The notes beneath the pieces are model-generated. The model searched no databases and was not told the DNA's origin. It was given only the letters and a program-made list of their open reading frames with translations. DNA of 64,000 nt from assembly GCA_003202005.1 (NCBI GenBank), contig QJJF01000003.1, forward strand, positions 372,001 to 436,000, in the 5' to 3' direction. Origin of the DNA: Williamsia faeni. GTDB taxonomy: Bacteria; Actinomycetota; Actinomycetes; Mycobacteriales; Mycobacteriaceae. The translations under genes and the position numbers were made by a program. Below are positions 10,310 to 20,574 of this stretch, one piece after another; positions within the stretch are counted from its first letter, which is position 1, and each line of letters begins with the position of its first letter.

Positions 10310-11713
10310 TCACGGGATGTCCGGCCAGCCTTTCTCGGACGGGATGTCGCCATTCTCGACGGCCCTGGCGAGCTGGGCATGGTCGGCGGTGTTCTGGTCG
10401 GCGTACGCGCTGGCGAACTCGACCAACGCGTCTTCGGCCTTGTTGCTGTTGCCGAGGTAATCCGCGATCGCCGCAGCATCACCGCTGCGCGCATGGGCTC
10501 GCGCCAGTGCATGCCCGCAGGCGGCGGCGAAGCGCGGCAGCCCCAGGGCCACGCCCTCCCCCTTCGGAATGACCTTCCCGTCCCGGTACTGCCGGACGTA
10601 GAAGTCCAGGTCCAGATCCATCGGGGGGTACTGGAACGTCGTCCAGCCCACGAACATGTCCGTCGCGCTCTGAATCAGCCGTTGCCCCTGGACAACTCGC
10701 TCGCCGTGGTTCTCGTATTGGCTCTTGCCCAGGAACTGTTCGTACACCGAAGGGCCGGCCTGCTTCACCTGAAAGAACAGTGGCTCACCGGAGCGTTGTT
10801 CCTCGAGCAGCGTCAAAAACACCCGCATCCCGACGCTGCCGACGCCGACCACCTGACGCACCGCATCCACTGCGTCATATCGGCTCAGCAGATATTTGAG
10901 CTGATCGGGCACCGACTTGCGATACTCGTCCAGCACACTCTGAAGAACGGCCTCGGCGTCATCGCCGAGCCGATGGGTCCGGTAAGGCGGATCTTCAGTG
11001 ATCTGGCGCCGACCTTCGACAGTGGCGATGAGCTTCTTCGACGCACCACGACTGGTGCGCTTTCCCGCGCTTTTCTCGATCAGCTGATCGAGCGCCTCCT
11101 CGTTCTCCTTCTTTGCATATTGAAGGAGCCGTTCGACGTCGATCTGGTCGTACCAGACTTTGATCTGCGGTGTCTGGGCGTAGCGCCTGATGTTCTTTCG
11201 GTAGCTGCGGTAGCCGTTCCGAACCGCCTCCTGCCCAACGGATTCCGTCAATCCGTTGTCCCGGGCCAACACGATCACACTGGCCAGATAGCGCTTGAGG
11301 TCCCACTCGAACGGTCCCGGCAGGGTCTCGTCGAAGTCGCGGAGGTCAAAGAGCAGTTTCCGCTCGGGCGAGTTCCACAGCCCGTAGTTGAGGATGTGGG
11401 CGTCACCGCACATCTGGACCATGATCCCGGTGTGCGGGGTGGATGCCAGATCCGCCGCCATCACCGCTGCAGCGCCGCGGTAGTACGTCCACGGCGAGTG
11501 GCTCATTCGCCCATGGCGGATCGGCAGCAGATCTGGGGCGCGAATGTCACTCTGCGCCAGGATCGTTGCCAACGAATCGTGCCCCCGTGTTGCCGGATTC
11601 CATTTACCCAACTCTCGCCGGTGGACGCGCTCCCTGGCCTCGCGGCCTGCTTTTGTGTGTTCGGGAACCTGAGTTTCGGGAACCGGGGTTTCGGGAACCG
11701 GTGTGACGGTCAT
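10310..11713 (-). CDS. DUF2252 family protein, copy A
   Basis: A 467-residue member of DUF2252, a large family with a kinase-like (aminoglycoside phosphotransferase-related) fold and no settled function. Typical motifs are LLPIRHGRMSHSPWTYYRGAA, the Brenner-like MCGDAHILNYG, then FDLRDFDETLPGPFEWD and, later, DAVRQVVGVGSVGM. The N-terminus has a short VPET repeat (PVPETPVPETQVPE) from in-frame tandem duplication. A second DUF2252 gene lies 1.8 kb upstream on the same strand, beyond a regulator/hydrolase pair. Stand-alone transcript likely. Confidence 0.85.
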   Translation of the reverse strand: MTVTPVPETPVPETQVPEHTKAGREARERVHRRELGKWNPATRGHDSLATILAQSDIRAPDLLPIRHGRMSHSPWTYYRGAAAVMAADLASTPHTGIMVQMCGDAHILNYGLWNSPERKLLFDLRDFDETLPGPFEWDLKRYLASVIVLARDNGLTESVGQEAVRNGYRSYRKNIRRYAQTPQIKVWYDQIDVERLLQYAKKENEEALDQLIEKSAGKRTSRGASKKLIATVEGRRQITEDPPYRTHRLGDDAEAVLQSVLDEYRKSVPDQLKYLLSRYDAVDAVRQVVGVGSVGMRVFLTLLEEQRSGEPLFFQVKQAGPSVYEQFLGKSQYENHGERVVQGQRLIQSATDMFVGWTTFQYPPMDLDLDFYVRQYRDGKVIPKGEGVALGLPRFAAACGHALARAHARSGDAAAIADYLGNSNKAEDALVEFASAYADQNTADHAQLARAVENGDIPSEKGWPDIP

Positions 11714-11831
11714 TTCTGCACCTCGCTGTACATGGGCGAAATGCCAAGTATGGCAGCCAGACGCCGCCTACGCCGGGAAGACTCCAGACTTGACGCGGTA
11801 AATCCGACCAATCGGACTCCGACCCGCGTGA

Positions 11832-12785
11832 TCACACGCCGGAGTTCGCGAATTGCCGACGATAAGTCGTCGGTGTTGTGGCGTAAGCGGATACGAAGTT
11901 CTGCCGGAATGTGACCCCACTGCCGAATCCACACGCCGTCGCGATCTCGTCGACACCCCAGTCGGTTGTCTCGAGCAGCACGCGTGCCTCATTGAGCCGC
12001 TGCTCGAGCACCCAGCGCGCCGGTGTGGTGCCGGTCGCCCGATGGAACTGCCGCACGAAACTCCGGCGGCTCATCCGGGCCTGCTCTGCGAGCCGGTCGA
12101 CCGACAATGTCTCGCCGAGCCGGCCCAGTGCCCATTCCTGCACCACCGATATCGCAGTCTCCTCGGCGGGCCGCGACAGTGGACGCTCGATGTATTGCGC
12201 TTGCCCGCCGTCGCGGTGCGGGGCGACCACGAGACTGCGTGCGACGCGGGTCGCGACCGCCGATCCGAGGTACCTGCGTACCAGGTGCAGGCAGGCATCG
12301 ATCGATGATGCGGTTCCGGCCGACGTCATCACATCGCCGTGATCGATGTAGAGCACCGAAGCATCGATCTGGCTGCCGGGACTGCGCTCTGCCAGGATCG
12401 GCATCATCTCCCAGTGCGTCACCGCCGAACGCCCTTGGAGCACACCGGCATCCGCCACCGCAAAAGCGCCCAGGCACAGACCGGCGATCAGCGCCCCTCG
12501 CTCGTGCGCCCGCACCACCTCGCGTCGGAATGTGTCCGTGGGCGGCGCGAGGGGTAGCGGCCAGGACGGAATGATCACGATGTCGGCCCACTCGATCGTG
12601 CTCGAATCCGCCAACTCCCCCACCGGAAAACCTTCGGCCGTCCGCACCGAGCCACTGTGGTCCGACCACAGTCGGGTCTCCCAATCCGTTGCCAAACCGA
12701 GGCGCCCGAGCTCGCCGAACACCATCAGCGGCGCCGCGAGATGGAACATCGTGATGCCGTCGAATGCGTAGATGCCGATCCGCAT
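11832..12785 (-). CDS. GlxA-type AraC regulator with DJ-1/PfpI domain
   Basis: A 317-residue transcription factor. Residues 1-170 form a DJ-1/PfpI (class I glutamine amidotransferase-like) sensing domain with the nucleophile-elbow LCLGAFAVADAG, and residues 210-310 two AraC helix-turn-helix motifs (LAEQARMSRRSFVRQF; VDEIATACGFGSGVTFRQNF). The start is ATG at 12785, behind GGGAGG; a TTG four codons upstream overlaps that site and is rejected. It is divergent from the isochorismatase-like gene with 127 bp between, so it probably controls that gene. Confidence 0.88.
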   Translation of the reverse strand: MRIGIYAFDGITMFHLAAPLMVFGELGRLGLATDWETRLWSDHSGSVRTAEGFPVGELADSSTIEWADIVIIPSWPLPLAPPTDTFRREVVRAHERGALIAGLCLGAFAVADAGVLQGRSAVTHWEMMPILAERSPGSQIDASVLYIDHGDVMTSAGTASSIDACLHLVRRYLGSAVATRVARSLVVAPHRDGGQAQYIERPLSRPAEETAISVVQEWALGRLGETLSVDRLAEQARMSRRSFVRQFHRATGTTPARWVLEQRLNEARVLLETTDWGVDEIATACGFGSGVTFRQNFVSAYATTPTTYRRQFANSGV

Positions 12786-12912
12786 ACGTCCTCCCAAGTT
12801 GGCCTGATCTCATCGAAATTATGCATCTATGCCACTCACGCTCGCGCTCGAACCGGGAAACAATGGGAATCGAACCAACCTTCACCGCAAGATCCCGTCC
12901 ACAGGAGTGAAC

Positions 12913-13545
12913 ATGACCGCACCGCGCCGCGCCCTCGTTGTTGTCGACGTCCAGCAGGAGTACTTCAACGGCCCGCTGCAGATCCAATACCCGCCCCGGG
13001 AGGAATCACTGGCCAACATCGTCAGCGCCATCGGAGTCGCCGACTCTCGCGGCATCCCGGTGGTCGTCGTGCAGCATCACATGCCGGCGGGCGCTCCGGT
13101 GTTTGTCGAGGGGACGCCGGGATGGGAACTTCACCCCGAGGTCGAGTCGGTCGCCGATGGTTCCAGAAAGCGCATCCACAAGCAGTACGGGAGTGTCTTC
13201 GCGGGCACCGATCTCGCACAATGGTTACGCGACAACAACATCGACACCATCACGCTGGCCGGCTTCATGACCAACAACTGCGATCTGGCCTCCGCCGTCG
13301 AGGCCGAGGGACTGGGATTCGCCGCCGAGATCCTCTCCGACGCCAGCGGCGCAATTCACCTGGCCAACGAGGCCGGCAAGGTCTCGGCCGAGAACCTGCA
13401 CAACACACTCATGGTGCTGCTGCAGTCCAACTTCGCGGCTGTCGCGACCACCGCCGAATGGACCGATGCCACCGCGGCCGGCGCCGTTCTACCCAAGAGC
13501 AATCTGGTTGTCTCCGCCATCGAAGGCAGCGCCGCGGCGGTGTGA
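12913..13545 (+). CDS. Isochorismatase-like cysteine hydrolase
   Basis: A 210-residue member of the isochorismatase superfamily, which includes nicotinamidase-type amide hydrolases. The catalytic set is visible: Asp in LVVVDVQQEYF, Lys in RIHKQYGSVF and Cys in LAGFMTNNCDLAS. The last motif departs from the common T.VCV pattern (Asn-Asn before Cys). The start is ATG at 12913 after AGGAGTGA. The divergent GlxA-type regulator suggests substrate-induced expression. The substrate is unknown; siderophore isochorismatase is unlikely because no siderophore genes are near. Confidence 0.82.
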   Translation: MTAPRRALVVVDVQQEYFNGPLQIQYPPREESLANIVSAIGVADSRGIPVVVVQHHMPAGAPVFVEGTPGWELHPEVESVADGSRKRIHKQYGSVFAGTDLAQWLRDNNIDTITLAGFMTNNCDLASAVEAEGLGFAAEILSDASGAIHLANEAGKVSAENLHNTLMVLLQSNFAAVATTAEWTDATAAGAVLPKSNLVVSAIEGSAAAV

Positions 13546-13561
13546 CCACCCGGCCGCAGCG

Positions 13562-14977
13562 CTACGCCGGCCAGCCGTCGACTGCCTCGATGGTGCCGTC
13601 GTCGATCGCCTCGACGAGTTGTGCGTGATCACGATCGTTCTGATCGGCGTAGGCAAAGCCGAACGACATGAACGCGTCCTCGAGCTTGTCAGAGGTCCCG
13701 AGGTAGTCGGCGATCGCGGCGGCGTCTCCGCTGCGGGCATGCGCCCTCGCCAGGACGTGCCCGCAGGCCGAGGCGAACTGCGGCAGCCGGTACGCGACGA
13801 CCTCACCTTTGGGAATCACCTTGCCGTCGCGGAATTGCCGGACGTAGAAGTCCATGTCGTCGATGGTCGTCCATCCGACGAATGAGTCGGTTGCGCTCTG
13901 GATCATGCGCTGGCCGTGGACAACCCGTTCACCGTTGTTGGCGTAGTGGCTGGCCGGGAGGAACTGTTCATATACCGACGGGCCGGCCTGCTTGATCTGC
14001 AGGAACAATGGATCGGCGGTGCGGCGTTCCTCGATGAGGGTGAGGAACACCCGCATTCCGACGCTGCCGACCCCGACGACCTGGCGTACCGCATCAACAA
14101 CGTCAAAGCGCGACAGCAGGCTCGAGACGTGATCGGGTACCGAACTCTGGTACATCCCGATGATCTGATCGAACAGCCCCGCGTACTCGGCCAGCGCATG
14201 GGTTCGGAACGGCGGATCTTCACTGATCCTCCGTTGTCCGTCAATCACATTCGTGAGTTTCTTCGATGCACCGCGACTCGACCGCTTGCGCGCCTGTTTC
14301 TCGATCATCGCGTCGAGGCGGTCCTCGTCGTCCTCAGCTGTGTATCCGATGAGCTGACCGACGTCGACCTGGTCGTACCAGACGTCGATCTCCGGCATCC
14401 GGGCGTAGATCCCGATCCATTCGCGATAACCGCGATATGCCTCCGACACAGCTCTTTTGGCGTCCGACGGCGAGACGTTGTTGCTGCGGGCGAGTACCAC
14501 CAGGCTTGCCACGAACCTCTTCACATCCCACTCGAACGGCCCCGGCAGGGTCTCGTCGAAATCACGCAGATCGAACGCGAGGGTGCGCTCAGGGGTGTTC
14601 CACAATCCGAAATTGAGAACGTGCGCATCACCGCACAGTTGGACGGTGATACCGGTATCGGGTGTCGAGGCGAGGTCGGCCGCCATCACCGCCGCTGCGC
14701 CCCGGTAGTACGTCCACTGCGATTGACTCATCCGTCCGTGCCGGATCGGTAGCAGGTCGGCGGCGCGGATCGCGTTCTGCGCCAGGATCGTCTCGAGCGC
14801 GTCGTGGCCGCGGGTCGCCGGGTTCCACACCCCCAGCGAGCGCCGCGGCACAATCTTGCGCGAGGCACGTCCCGGACCCTGATGCTCCGGCGCCCGGGCA
14901 CGTCCGATGAGGGTGCCACCACCGCCCTGCCAGAGAACTCGTCCTGCGTGATCCAGAATCGTTTCTGGTGAACTCAC
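13562..14977 (-). CDS. DUF2252 family protein, copy B
   Basis: A 471-residue paralogue of the gene at 10310-11713, sharing almost every family motif (LLPIRHGRMSQSQWTYYRGA, CGDAHVLNFG, FDLRDFDETLPGPFEWD, GVGSVGMRVFLTLIEE). The start is GTG at 14977, whose bases overlap the stop of the upstream DUF427 gene (GTGA), so the two are translationally coupled; a GTG three codons earlier is also in frame. It converges with the isochorismatase-like gene 16 bp away. Molecular role unknown; the coupling to DUF427 is the main clue. Confidence 0.85.
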   Translation of the reverse strand: MSSPETILDHAGRVLWQGGGGTLIGRARAPEHQGPGRASRKIVPRRSLGVWNPATRGHDALETILAQNAIRAADLLPIRHGRMSQSQWTYYRGAAAVMAADLASTPDTGITVQLCGDAHVLNFGLWNTPERTLAFDLRDFDETLPGPFEWDVKRFVASLVVLARSNNVSPSDAKRAVSEAYRGYREWIGIYARMPEIDVWYDQVDVGQLIGYTAEDDEDRLDAMIEKQARKRSSRGASKKLTNVIDGQRRISEDPPFRTHALAEYAGLFDQIIGMYQSSVPDHVSSLLSRFDVVDAVRQVVGVGSVGMRVFLTLIEERRTADPLFLQIKQAGPSVYEQFLPASHYANNGERVVHGQRMIQSATDSFVGWTTIDDMDFYVRQFRDGKVIPKGEVVAYRLPQFASACGHVLARAHARSGDAAAIADYLGTSDKLEDAFMSFGFAYADQNDRDHAQLVEAIDDGTIEAVDGWPA

Positions 14978-15768
14978 TGCGACCACGGCGTGACGGGCCG
15001 TTCGCCCCGGACTCCGTCGATGACGAAGTCGACCTTTTCCTGATAGAAACAGATTCGTCCCGTGATCTGATGCATCTCCGGCGGCGGATTTTCATAGCTC
15101 CACGCGATGTCGATGCCGGCGTCGCCGAGCCGCGGCGCGGACCAGTGGGTGGCTTCTCCCTTGTACGCACATGTTGTCGACGTGTCGCTGCGCACCAGAT
15201 CTGCCAGCACGTCCCCCGGCGAGAGATAGAACCGCGGCGGCAGGTGGGTTTCGAACAGCATCAGTGGATGTCCGGATTCGGCGAGGATGTCGCCACCGGA
15301 AACGATATGTACCACGCGGGCGCTGTGCCGGATGTCGATGCGTGAGAAGGGATCCCGCGGATGTCCGAATATCCGCTCATCCTCTTCGAACCAATCGAAG
15401 GGACTGAAGTCGAGCACGGCGTACCCGTCGAGGTCGTCGGGCAGGAACACCTCACCCGGACCGCCGGCACCATGCACGACTGCCGTGCGACCGGCGCAGG
15501 TGTGCTGGGCAAAGGCGTTGCTCGGATCGAGCATCCCGGTCGGTATCGCGTCGGCCGTGTATGGACGGACATCGTCCAACGGCTCTTGCAGGTCGATGAC
15601 CGGAACGGCGTAGGACGGAACGATGCGCTGCGGTTCCCAGACCAGGTAGGCATGATCGGTGCGCGCGAGGACCTGCTCCGCCGACGTCACCGTCACCATT
15701 TTGACCGTGGGTTCGTACCGCAGACTCCCGAGCGCCGACATCAGGTACTGGCTCAACATGGTCGCCAT
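14974..15768 (-). CDS. Tandem DUF427 domain protein
   Basis: A 264-residue protein with two DUF427-like modules: one around residues 15-100 (ARTDHAYLVWEPQRIVPSYA) and one around 165-250 with TTCAYKGEATHWSA, the family hallmark, then IAWSYENPPPEMHQITGRIC. DUF427 has a small beta-rich fold and no firm biochemistry. The start is ATG at 15768 behind GGAGGTG; the frame stays open another 35 codons upstream but without a start signal. It forms an operon with DUF2252 copy B. A 21-bp repeat array lies directly upstream. Confidence 0.85.
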   Translation of the reverse strand: MATMLSQYLMSALGSLRYEPTVKMVTVTSAEQVLARTDHAYLVWEPQRIVPSYAVPVIDLQEPLDDVRPYTADAIPTGMLDPSNAFAQHTCAGRTAVVHGAGGPGEVFLPDDLDGYAVLDFSPFDWFEEDERIFGHPRDPFSRIDIRHSARVVHIVSGGDILAESGHPLMLFETHLPPRFYLSPGDVLADLVRSDTSTTCAYKGEATHWSAPRLGDAGIDIAWSYENPPPEMHQITGRICFYQEKVDFVIDGVRGERPVTPWSQ

Positions 15769-15806
15769 AGTGACCACCTCCGGACACCACAATACGGCTG
15801 ATCTTC

Positions 15807-15946
15807 GGCCCACTCGACGGAAACGAGGGCACGCTCGGCGGTGATTTCGGCACGCTCGACGGTGGACCCCCACCGAGCGGGCCGATCCGACCGTCGAGCC
15901 GGCCGATCCGACCGCCGAGCGGGCAGAAATCGCCGTCGAGTGGGCA
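15807..15946. repeat. 21-bp-period repeat array, locus B (3 forward and 4 inverted units)
   Basis: Forward cores start at 15807, 15828 and 15849; inverted cores (CCGTCGAGCG-type) start at 15870, 15891, 15912 and 15933. All starts are exactly 21 bp apart, so phase is kept through the inversion. Two inverted units share the spacer GATCCGA. The array fills the gap between the nrdF terminator and the DUF427 start. Confidence 0.85.
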
Positions 15947-15956
15947 GAAAAAACAA

Positions 15957-15984
15957 CATCCGCACCGAAGTATCGGTGCGGATG
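15957..15984 (-). terminator. Rho-independent terminator of the nrdHIEF operon
   Basis: A perfect 12-bp stem (15957-15968 with 15973-15984, loop AGTA) is followed on the minus strand by TTGTTTTTT. It lies 24 bp after the nrdF stop. Confidence 0.9.
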
Positions 15985-16007
15985 CTGTTTGGCATGCAGG
16001 TCTGAGG

Positions 16008-17051
<1,044 letters not shown>

Positions 17052-17076
17052 TCAGCGGTGTTCACAGCGCGGACCT

Positions 17077-19284
17077 TTACAGCATGCATGAGACGCAATT
17101 CTCCACCTCGGTGCCTTCGAGGGCCATCTGACGCAAGCGGATGTAGTAGAGCGTCTTGATGCCCTTGCGCCATGCGTAGATCTGCGCCTTGTTCACGTCG
17201 CGGGTGGAGGCGGTGTCCTTGAAGAACAAGGTCAGGCTCAGACCCTGATCGACATGCTGCGTCGCCGCGGCATAGGTGTCGATGATCTTCTCGTAGCCGA
17301 TCTCGTACGCGTCCTGGTAGTAATCCAGGTTGTCGTTGTCCATGTACGGCGCCGGGTAGTAGACACGGCCGATCTTGCCCTCTTTGCGGATCTCGACCTT
17401 CGCCGCAACGGGGTGGATCGAGCTCGTCGAGTGGTTGATGTAGCTGATCGAACCGGTCGGCGGAACCGCCTGGAGGTTCTGGTTGTAGATGCCGTGTTCC
17501 TGCACGCTTGCCTTCAGCTCGCGCCAGTCGTCCTGTGTCGGGATCGTAATCCCCGCCTGCCCGAACAACTCTCGGACCTTGTCGGTTTCCGGAGCCCAGG
17601 TCTTCTCGGTGTACTTGTCGAAGAACTCACCGGTGGCGTACTTCGATCGCTCGAAGCCACCGAACGACTTGCCGCGCTCCTTGGCGATCCGGTTCGATGC
17701 CCGCAGCGCGTAGAACAGGACCGTGTAGAAGTAGATGTTCGTGAAGTCGATGCCCTCTTCGGACCCGTAGTAGACATGCTCACGCGCCAGGTACCCGTGC
17801 AGGTTCATCTGCCCCAGACCGATCGCGTGCGAGTCGTCGTTGCCCTTCTGAATCGACGGCACCGAAGTGATGGCCGTCTGATCCGACACCGCGGTGAGTC
17901 CGCGGATCGCGGTCTCGATGGTGTGTGCGATGTCGGGCGAATCCATCGTCTTGGCGATGTTGAGCGACCCTAGGTTACACGAGATGTCTTTGCCGATGGT
18001 CGAATACGACAGATCGTCGTTGAACGTCGATGCAGTCGAGACCTGCAGGATCTCCGAGCACAGGTTGGAGTGGGTGATCTTGCCGTCGATCGGGTTGGCG
18101 TTGTTCACCGTGTCCTCGAACATGATGTACGGGTAGCCCGATTCGAACTGCAGCTCGGCGAGGGTCTGGAAGAACTCGCGCGCCTTGATCTTCGTCTTGC
18201 GGATCCGACGGTCTTCGACCATCTCGTGATACTTCTCGCTGACACTGATGTCGGCGAACGGCACACCGTAGATGCGCTCGACGTCGTACGGGCTGAACAG
18301 GTACATGTCGTCGTTGCGCTTGGCGAGCTCGAACGTGATGTCCGGGATGACAACACCCAGCGAGAGGGTCTTGATCCGGATCTTCTCGTCCGCGTTCTCA
18401 CGCTTGGTGTCGAGGAAGCGATAGATGTCGGGGTGATGCGCGTGCAGGTACACGGCGCCGGCACCCTGACGGGCACCGAGCTGATTGGCGTAGCTGAACG
18501 AATCCTCCAGCAACTTCATGATCGGGATGACACCCGAGCTCTGGTTCTCGATCTTCTTGATCGGAGCGCCGTGCTCACGAATGTTGCTCAGCAGCAAAGC
18601 GACTCCGCCGCCACGCTTGGACAGCTGCAGGGCGGAGTTGATGGAGCGGCCGATCGACTCCATGTTGTCTTCGATACGCAGGAGGAAGCACGACACCGGC
18701 TCGCCGCGCTGCTTCTTGCCCGAGTTGAGGAACGTCGGGGTGGCCGGCTGGAACCGTCCGTCGATGATCTCGTCGACCAGGGCCCGCGCGAGAACAGTGT
18801 CGCCGTCGGCCAGGGTGAGAGCGACCATGGAGACGCGATCCTCGAACCGCTCGAGGTAGCGCTTGCCGTCAAATGTCTTGAGCGTGTACGAGGTGTAGTA
18901 CTTGAACGCACCCAGGAAGGTCGGGAACCGGAACTTCTTGCTGTACGCGTGGTCGAAGAGACCCTTCACGAACGCACGGTCGTATTTGTCGAGAACCTCT
19001 GCCTCGTAATAGTTTTCCTCCACCAGGTAGTCGAGCTTCTCATCCAGGTTGTGGAAGAAGACCGTGTTCTGGTTGACGTGCTGGAGGAAGTACTGGTTGG
19101 CCGCTTCCCGATCCTTCTCGAACTGGATCTTGCCGTCGGCGTCGTACAGGTTCAGCATCGCGTTGAGCGAGTGGAAGTCCATCTCCCCCGGTTCGCGTCC
19201 CGATGGGTCGGCATGCGTGCCTGATTTGATGGCCGAACGCTCTGCTGCTCTCACATCAGTTACTGAGGCTGCGGTTGGCGACAC
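17077..19284 (-). CDS. nrdE: Class Ib ribonucleotide reductase large subunit
   Basis: A 735-residue alpha subunit reducing NDPs to dNDPs. Visible are the active-site cysteine in SNLCSEILQ, the loop cysteine in [12 protein letters not shown], the radical-path [18 protein letters not shown] region and the C-terminal shuttle cysteines ENCVSCML. There is no N-terminal ATP-cone, as expected for class Ib. The start is GTG at 19284, behind AAGGAG, overlapping the end of nrdI by 25 bp. NrdH is the likely electron donor. Confidence 0.96.
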   Translation of the reverse strand: MSPTAASVTDVRAAERSAIKSGTHADPSGREPGEMDFHSLNAMLNLYDADGKIQFEKDREAANQYFLQHVNQNTVFFHNLDEKLDYLVEENYYEAEVLDKYDRAFVKGLFDHAYSKKFRFPTFLGAFKYYTSYTLKTFDGKRYLERFEDRVSMVALTLADGDTVLARALVDEIIDGRFQPATPTFLNSGKKQRGEPVSCFLLRIEDNMESIGRSINSALQLSKRGGGVALLLSNIREHGAPIKKIENQSSGVIPIMKLLEDSFSYANQLGARQGAGAVYLHAHHPDIYRFLDTKRENADEKIRIKTLSLGVVIPDITFELAKRNDDMYLFSPYDVERIYGVPFADISVSEKYHEMVEDRRIRKTKIKAREFFQTLAELQFESGYPYIMFEDTVNNANPIDGKITHSNLCSEILQVSTASTFNDDLSYSTIGKDISCNLGSLNIAKTMDSPDIAHTIETAIRGLTAVSDQTAITSVPSIQKGNDDSHAIGLGQMNLHGYLAREHVYYGSEEGIDFTNIYFYTVLFYALRASNRIAKERGKSFGGFERSKYATGEFFDKYTEKTWAPETDKVRELFGQAGITIPTQDDWRELKASVQEHGIYNQNLQAVPPTGSISYINHSTSSIHPVAAKVEIRKEGKIGRVYYPAPYMDNDNLDYYQDAYEIGYEKIIDTYAAATQHVDQGLSLTLFFKDTASTRDVNKAQIYAWRKGIKTLYYIRLRQMALEGTEVENCVSCML

Positions 19285-19805
19285 TGTGGCGACTCCTTGT
19301 GAGAAAGATCTGACGATTGCGCGAAATGGTAGAGACCGGTTCTGACACGTTCGACGTCCTCGCTGTCGCCCATCAGTTCAAACCGATAGAGATAGGGCAC
19401 CCGACACTTGCGAGAGATGACGTCTCCGGCGTAACAGAACTCTTCCCCGAAGTTGGTGTTGCCGGCGGCGATGACCGCACGGATCAGGGAACGGTTGGCT
19501 TTGTCGTTGAGAAACTTGATGACTTGCTTGGGCACGAATCCGCCGGCCTCACCAGACGCCTTCCCGCCCCCGTATGTGGGGCAGACCAGGACATATGGTT
19601 CGTCGACGGTGAAACTGCCGTCTCGATCGATGAGCGGTATCCGCCGGGCTCGCAAACCGAGCTTCTCGACGAATCGGTGCGTGTTCTCCGAGACGCTCGA
19701 GAAATAGACGATCAGCGGCGCCTCGGAGAGATTTCCGGCGAACTGGTCGAGCTCCGGCGTCGCCCTCGTCTCTGCATCTGTGGTGTGTACGGGAACCTTC
19801 CCCAT
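19260..19805 (-). CDS. nrdI: NrdI flavodoxin-like protein
   Basis: A 181-residue flavodoxin-like FMN protein that supplies oxidant for assembly of the Mn-tyrosyl radical in NrdF. Family motifs: [46 protein letters not shown] and [10 protein letters not shown]. There is an extra ~25-residue N-terminus and a glutamine-rich C-terminal tail beyond the minimal fold; the tail arises from the overlap with nrdE. Coupled with nrdE. Confidence 0.94.
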   Translation of the reverse strand: MGKVPVHTTDAETRATPELDQFAGNLSEAPLIVYFSSVSENTHRFVEKLGLRARRIPLIDRDGSFTVDEPYVLVCPTYGGGKASGEAGGFVPKQVIKFLNDKANRSLIRAVIAAGNTNFGEEFCYAGDVISRKCRVPYLYRFELMGDSEDVERVRTGLYHFAQSSDLSHKESPQCRQPQPQ

Positions 19806-19859
19806 GTCCCGACCTCCACGAAATAGATGACAGGTAGAACGTTTGACGAATGACGAAGA

Positions 19860-20111
19860 TCAGGCAGCTGCTGCGACAAGCGCCTTGATGCGGTCCGGAC
19901 GGAATCCCGACCAGTGGCTGTCACCGGTGACAACAACGGGAGCCTGCAGGTAACCGAGCGCCATGACGTAGTCGCGGGCTTCGGAGTCCTCGGTGATGTC
20001 GACGATCTCGTAGTCGAGGCCGTTCTTGTCGAGGGCTTTGTAGGTGGCGTTGCACTGCACGCAAGCAGGCTTGGTGTAGACGGTGATGGTGGCGGTTGTC
20101 GCAGTAGTCAT
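19860..20111 (-). CDS. nrdH: NrdH redoxin
   Basis: An 83-residue glutaredoxin-like protein with thioredoxin-type reduction that recharges NrdE. The CVQC active site is at residues 17-20 (TKPACVQCNATYKAL), and the conserved WSGFRPDRI tail mediates family-specific contacts. First gene of nrdHIEF, 54 bp before nrdI. Confidence 0.95.
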   Translation of the reverse strand: MTTATTATITVYTKPACVQCNATYKALDKNGLDYEIVDITEDSEARDYVMALGYLQAPVVVTGDSHWSGFRPDRIKALVAAAA

Positions 20112-20270
20112 ATTCCCAGAACTCCTTTGTGACGGAACCGGTGATTGCTACCCACAACAGCACCAGATAGCGGTCCAGATTTGACTTTCAAATAGTTATC
20201 CCGGCGGCTTCGGGGAGGAGAACTTCGTTGTCCTTCAGTTCCAACCCCGTGGTGCCGTTCGGTGTTCCAA

Positions 20271-20317
20271 ACACTACACCTAGTGTCTGACATTCGGAAC
20301 AACACAACACGTTGCGA
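20271..20317 (-). promoter_or_regulatory. Pair of NrdR-box-like elements upstream of nrdH
   Basis: Box 1, ACACTACACCTAGTGT (20271-20286), is an inverted repeat ACACTA/TAGTGT. Box 2, ACACAACACGTTGCGA (20302-20317), is a weaker version. They start 31 bp apart, the three-helical-turn spacing known for NrdR operators. Box 1 lies 160 bp before the nrdH start. NrdR is the ATP-cone/zinc-ribbon repressor of ribonucleotide reductase genes; its gene is not in the window. Confidence 0.75.
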
Positions 20318-20479
20318 ATCACATTCATGAAAGTCCCAGGTCACGGGAACTACACCAACATGAATTTCGGCGTGTCTCGGCGCGTCGGGCGTGTCCCACC
20401 GGTCACAACCGTCACGCGTTGCCACCACACACCCACATCCAACACCTCACCACCGACAAGTGGCCTCCACACAGACGAA

Positions 20480-20548
20480 GGCCGGGTGCCCTGGGACGCC
20501 CCCCAACCGCTCCGTGGAGCGGCTCGAGGATGTCCAGGACACCCGGCC
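20480..20548. other. Long nested hairpin between nrdH and the flavin reductase
   Basis: Outer arms 20480-20494 and 20534-20548 pair over 15 positions with one mismatch, and enclose an inner hairpin at 20507-20522 (CCGCTC/GAGCGG). It lies 27 bp after the flavin reductase stop on the minus strand, so termination is the simplest role, though the size and branching would also suit a structured RNA. The rest of the 463-bp gap 20112-20574 holds the NrdR boxes and no gene that I can support. Confidence 0.5.
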
Positions 20549-20574
20549 GAGTAGAACTCAGAGTTCCCGAAAAC

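Noticed and set aside
11641-11705. Direct repeats CGGGAACC.. at the start of DUF2252 copy A
   Set aside because: They encode the VPET repeats of the N-terminus and are coding, not an intergenic element.
10253-11914. Long plus-strand frame opposite DUF2252 copy A
   Set aside because: It mirrors the real gene, begins inside the carbonic anhydrase terminator and has no recognisable domain.
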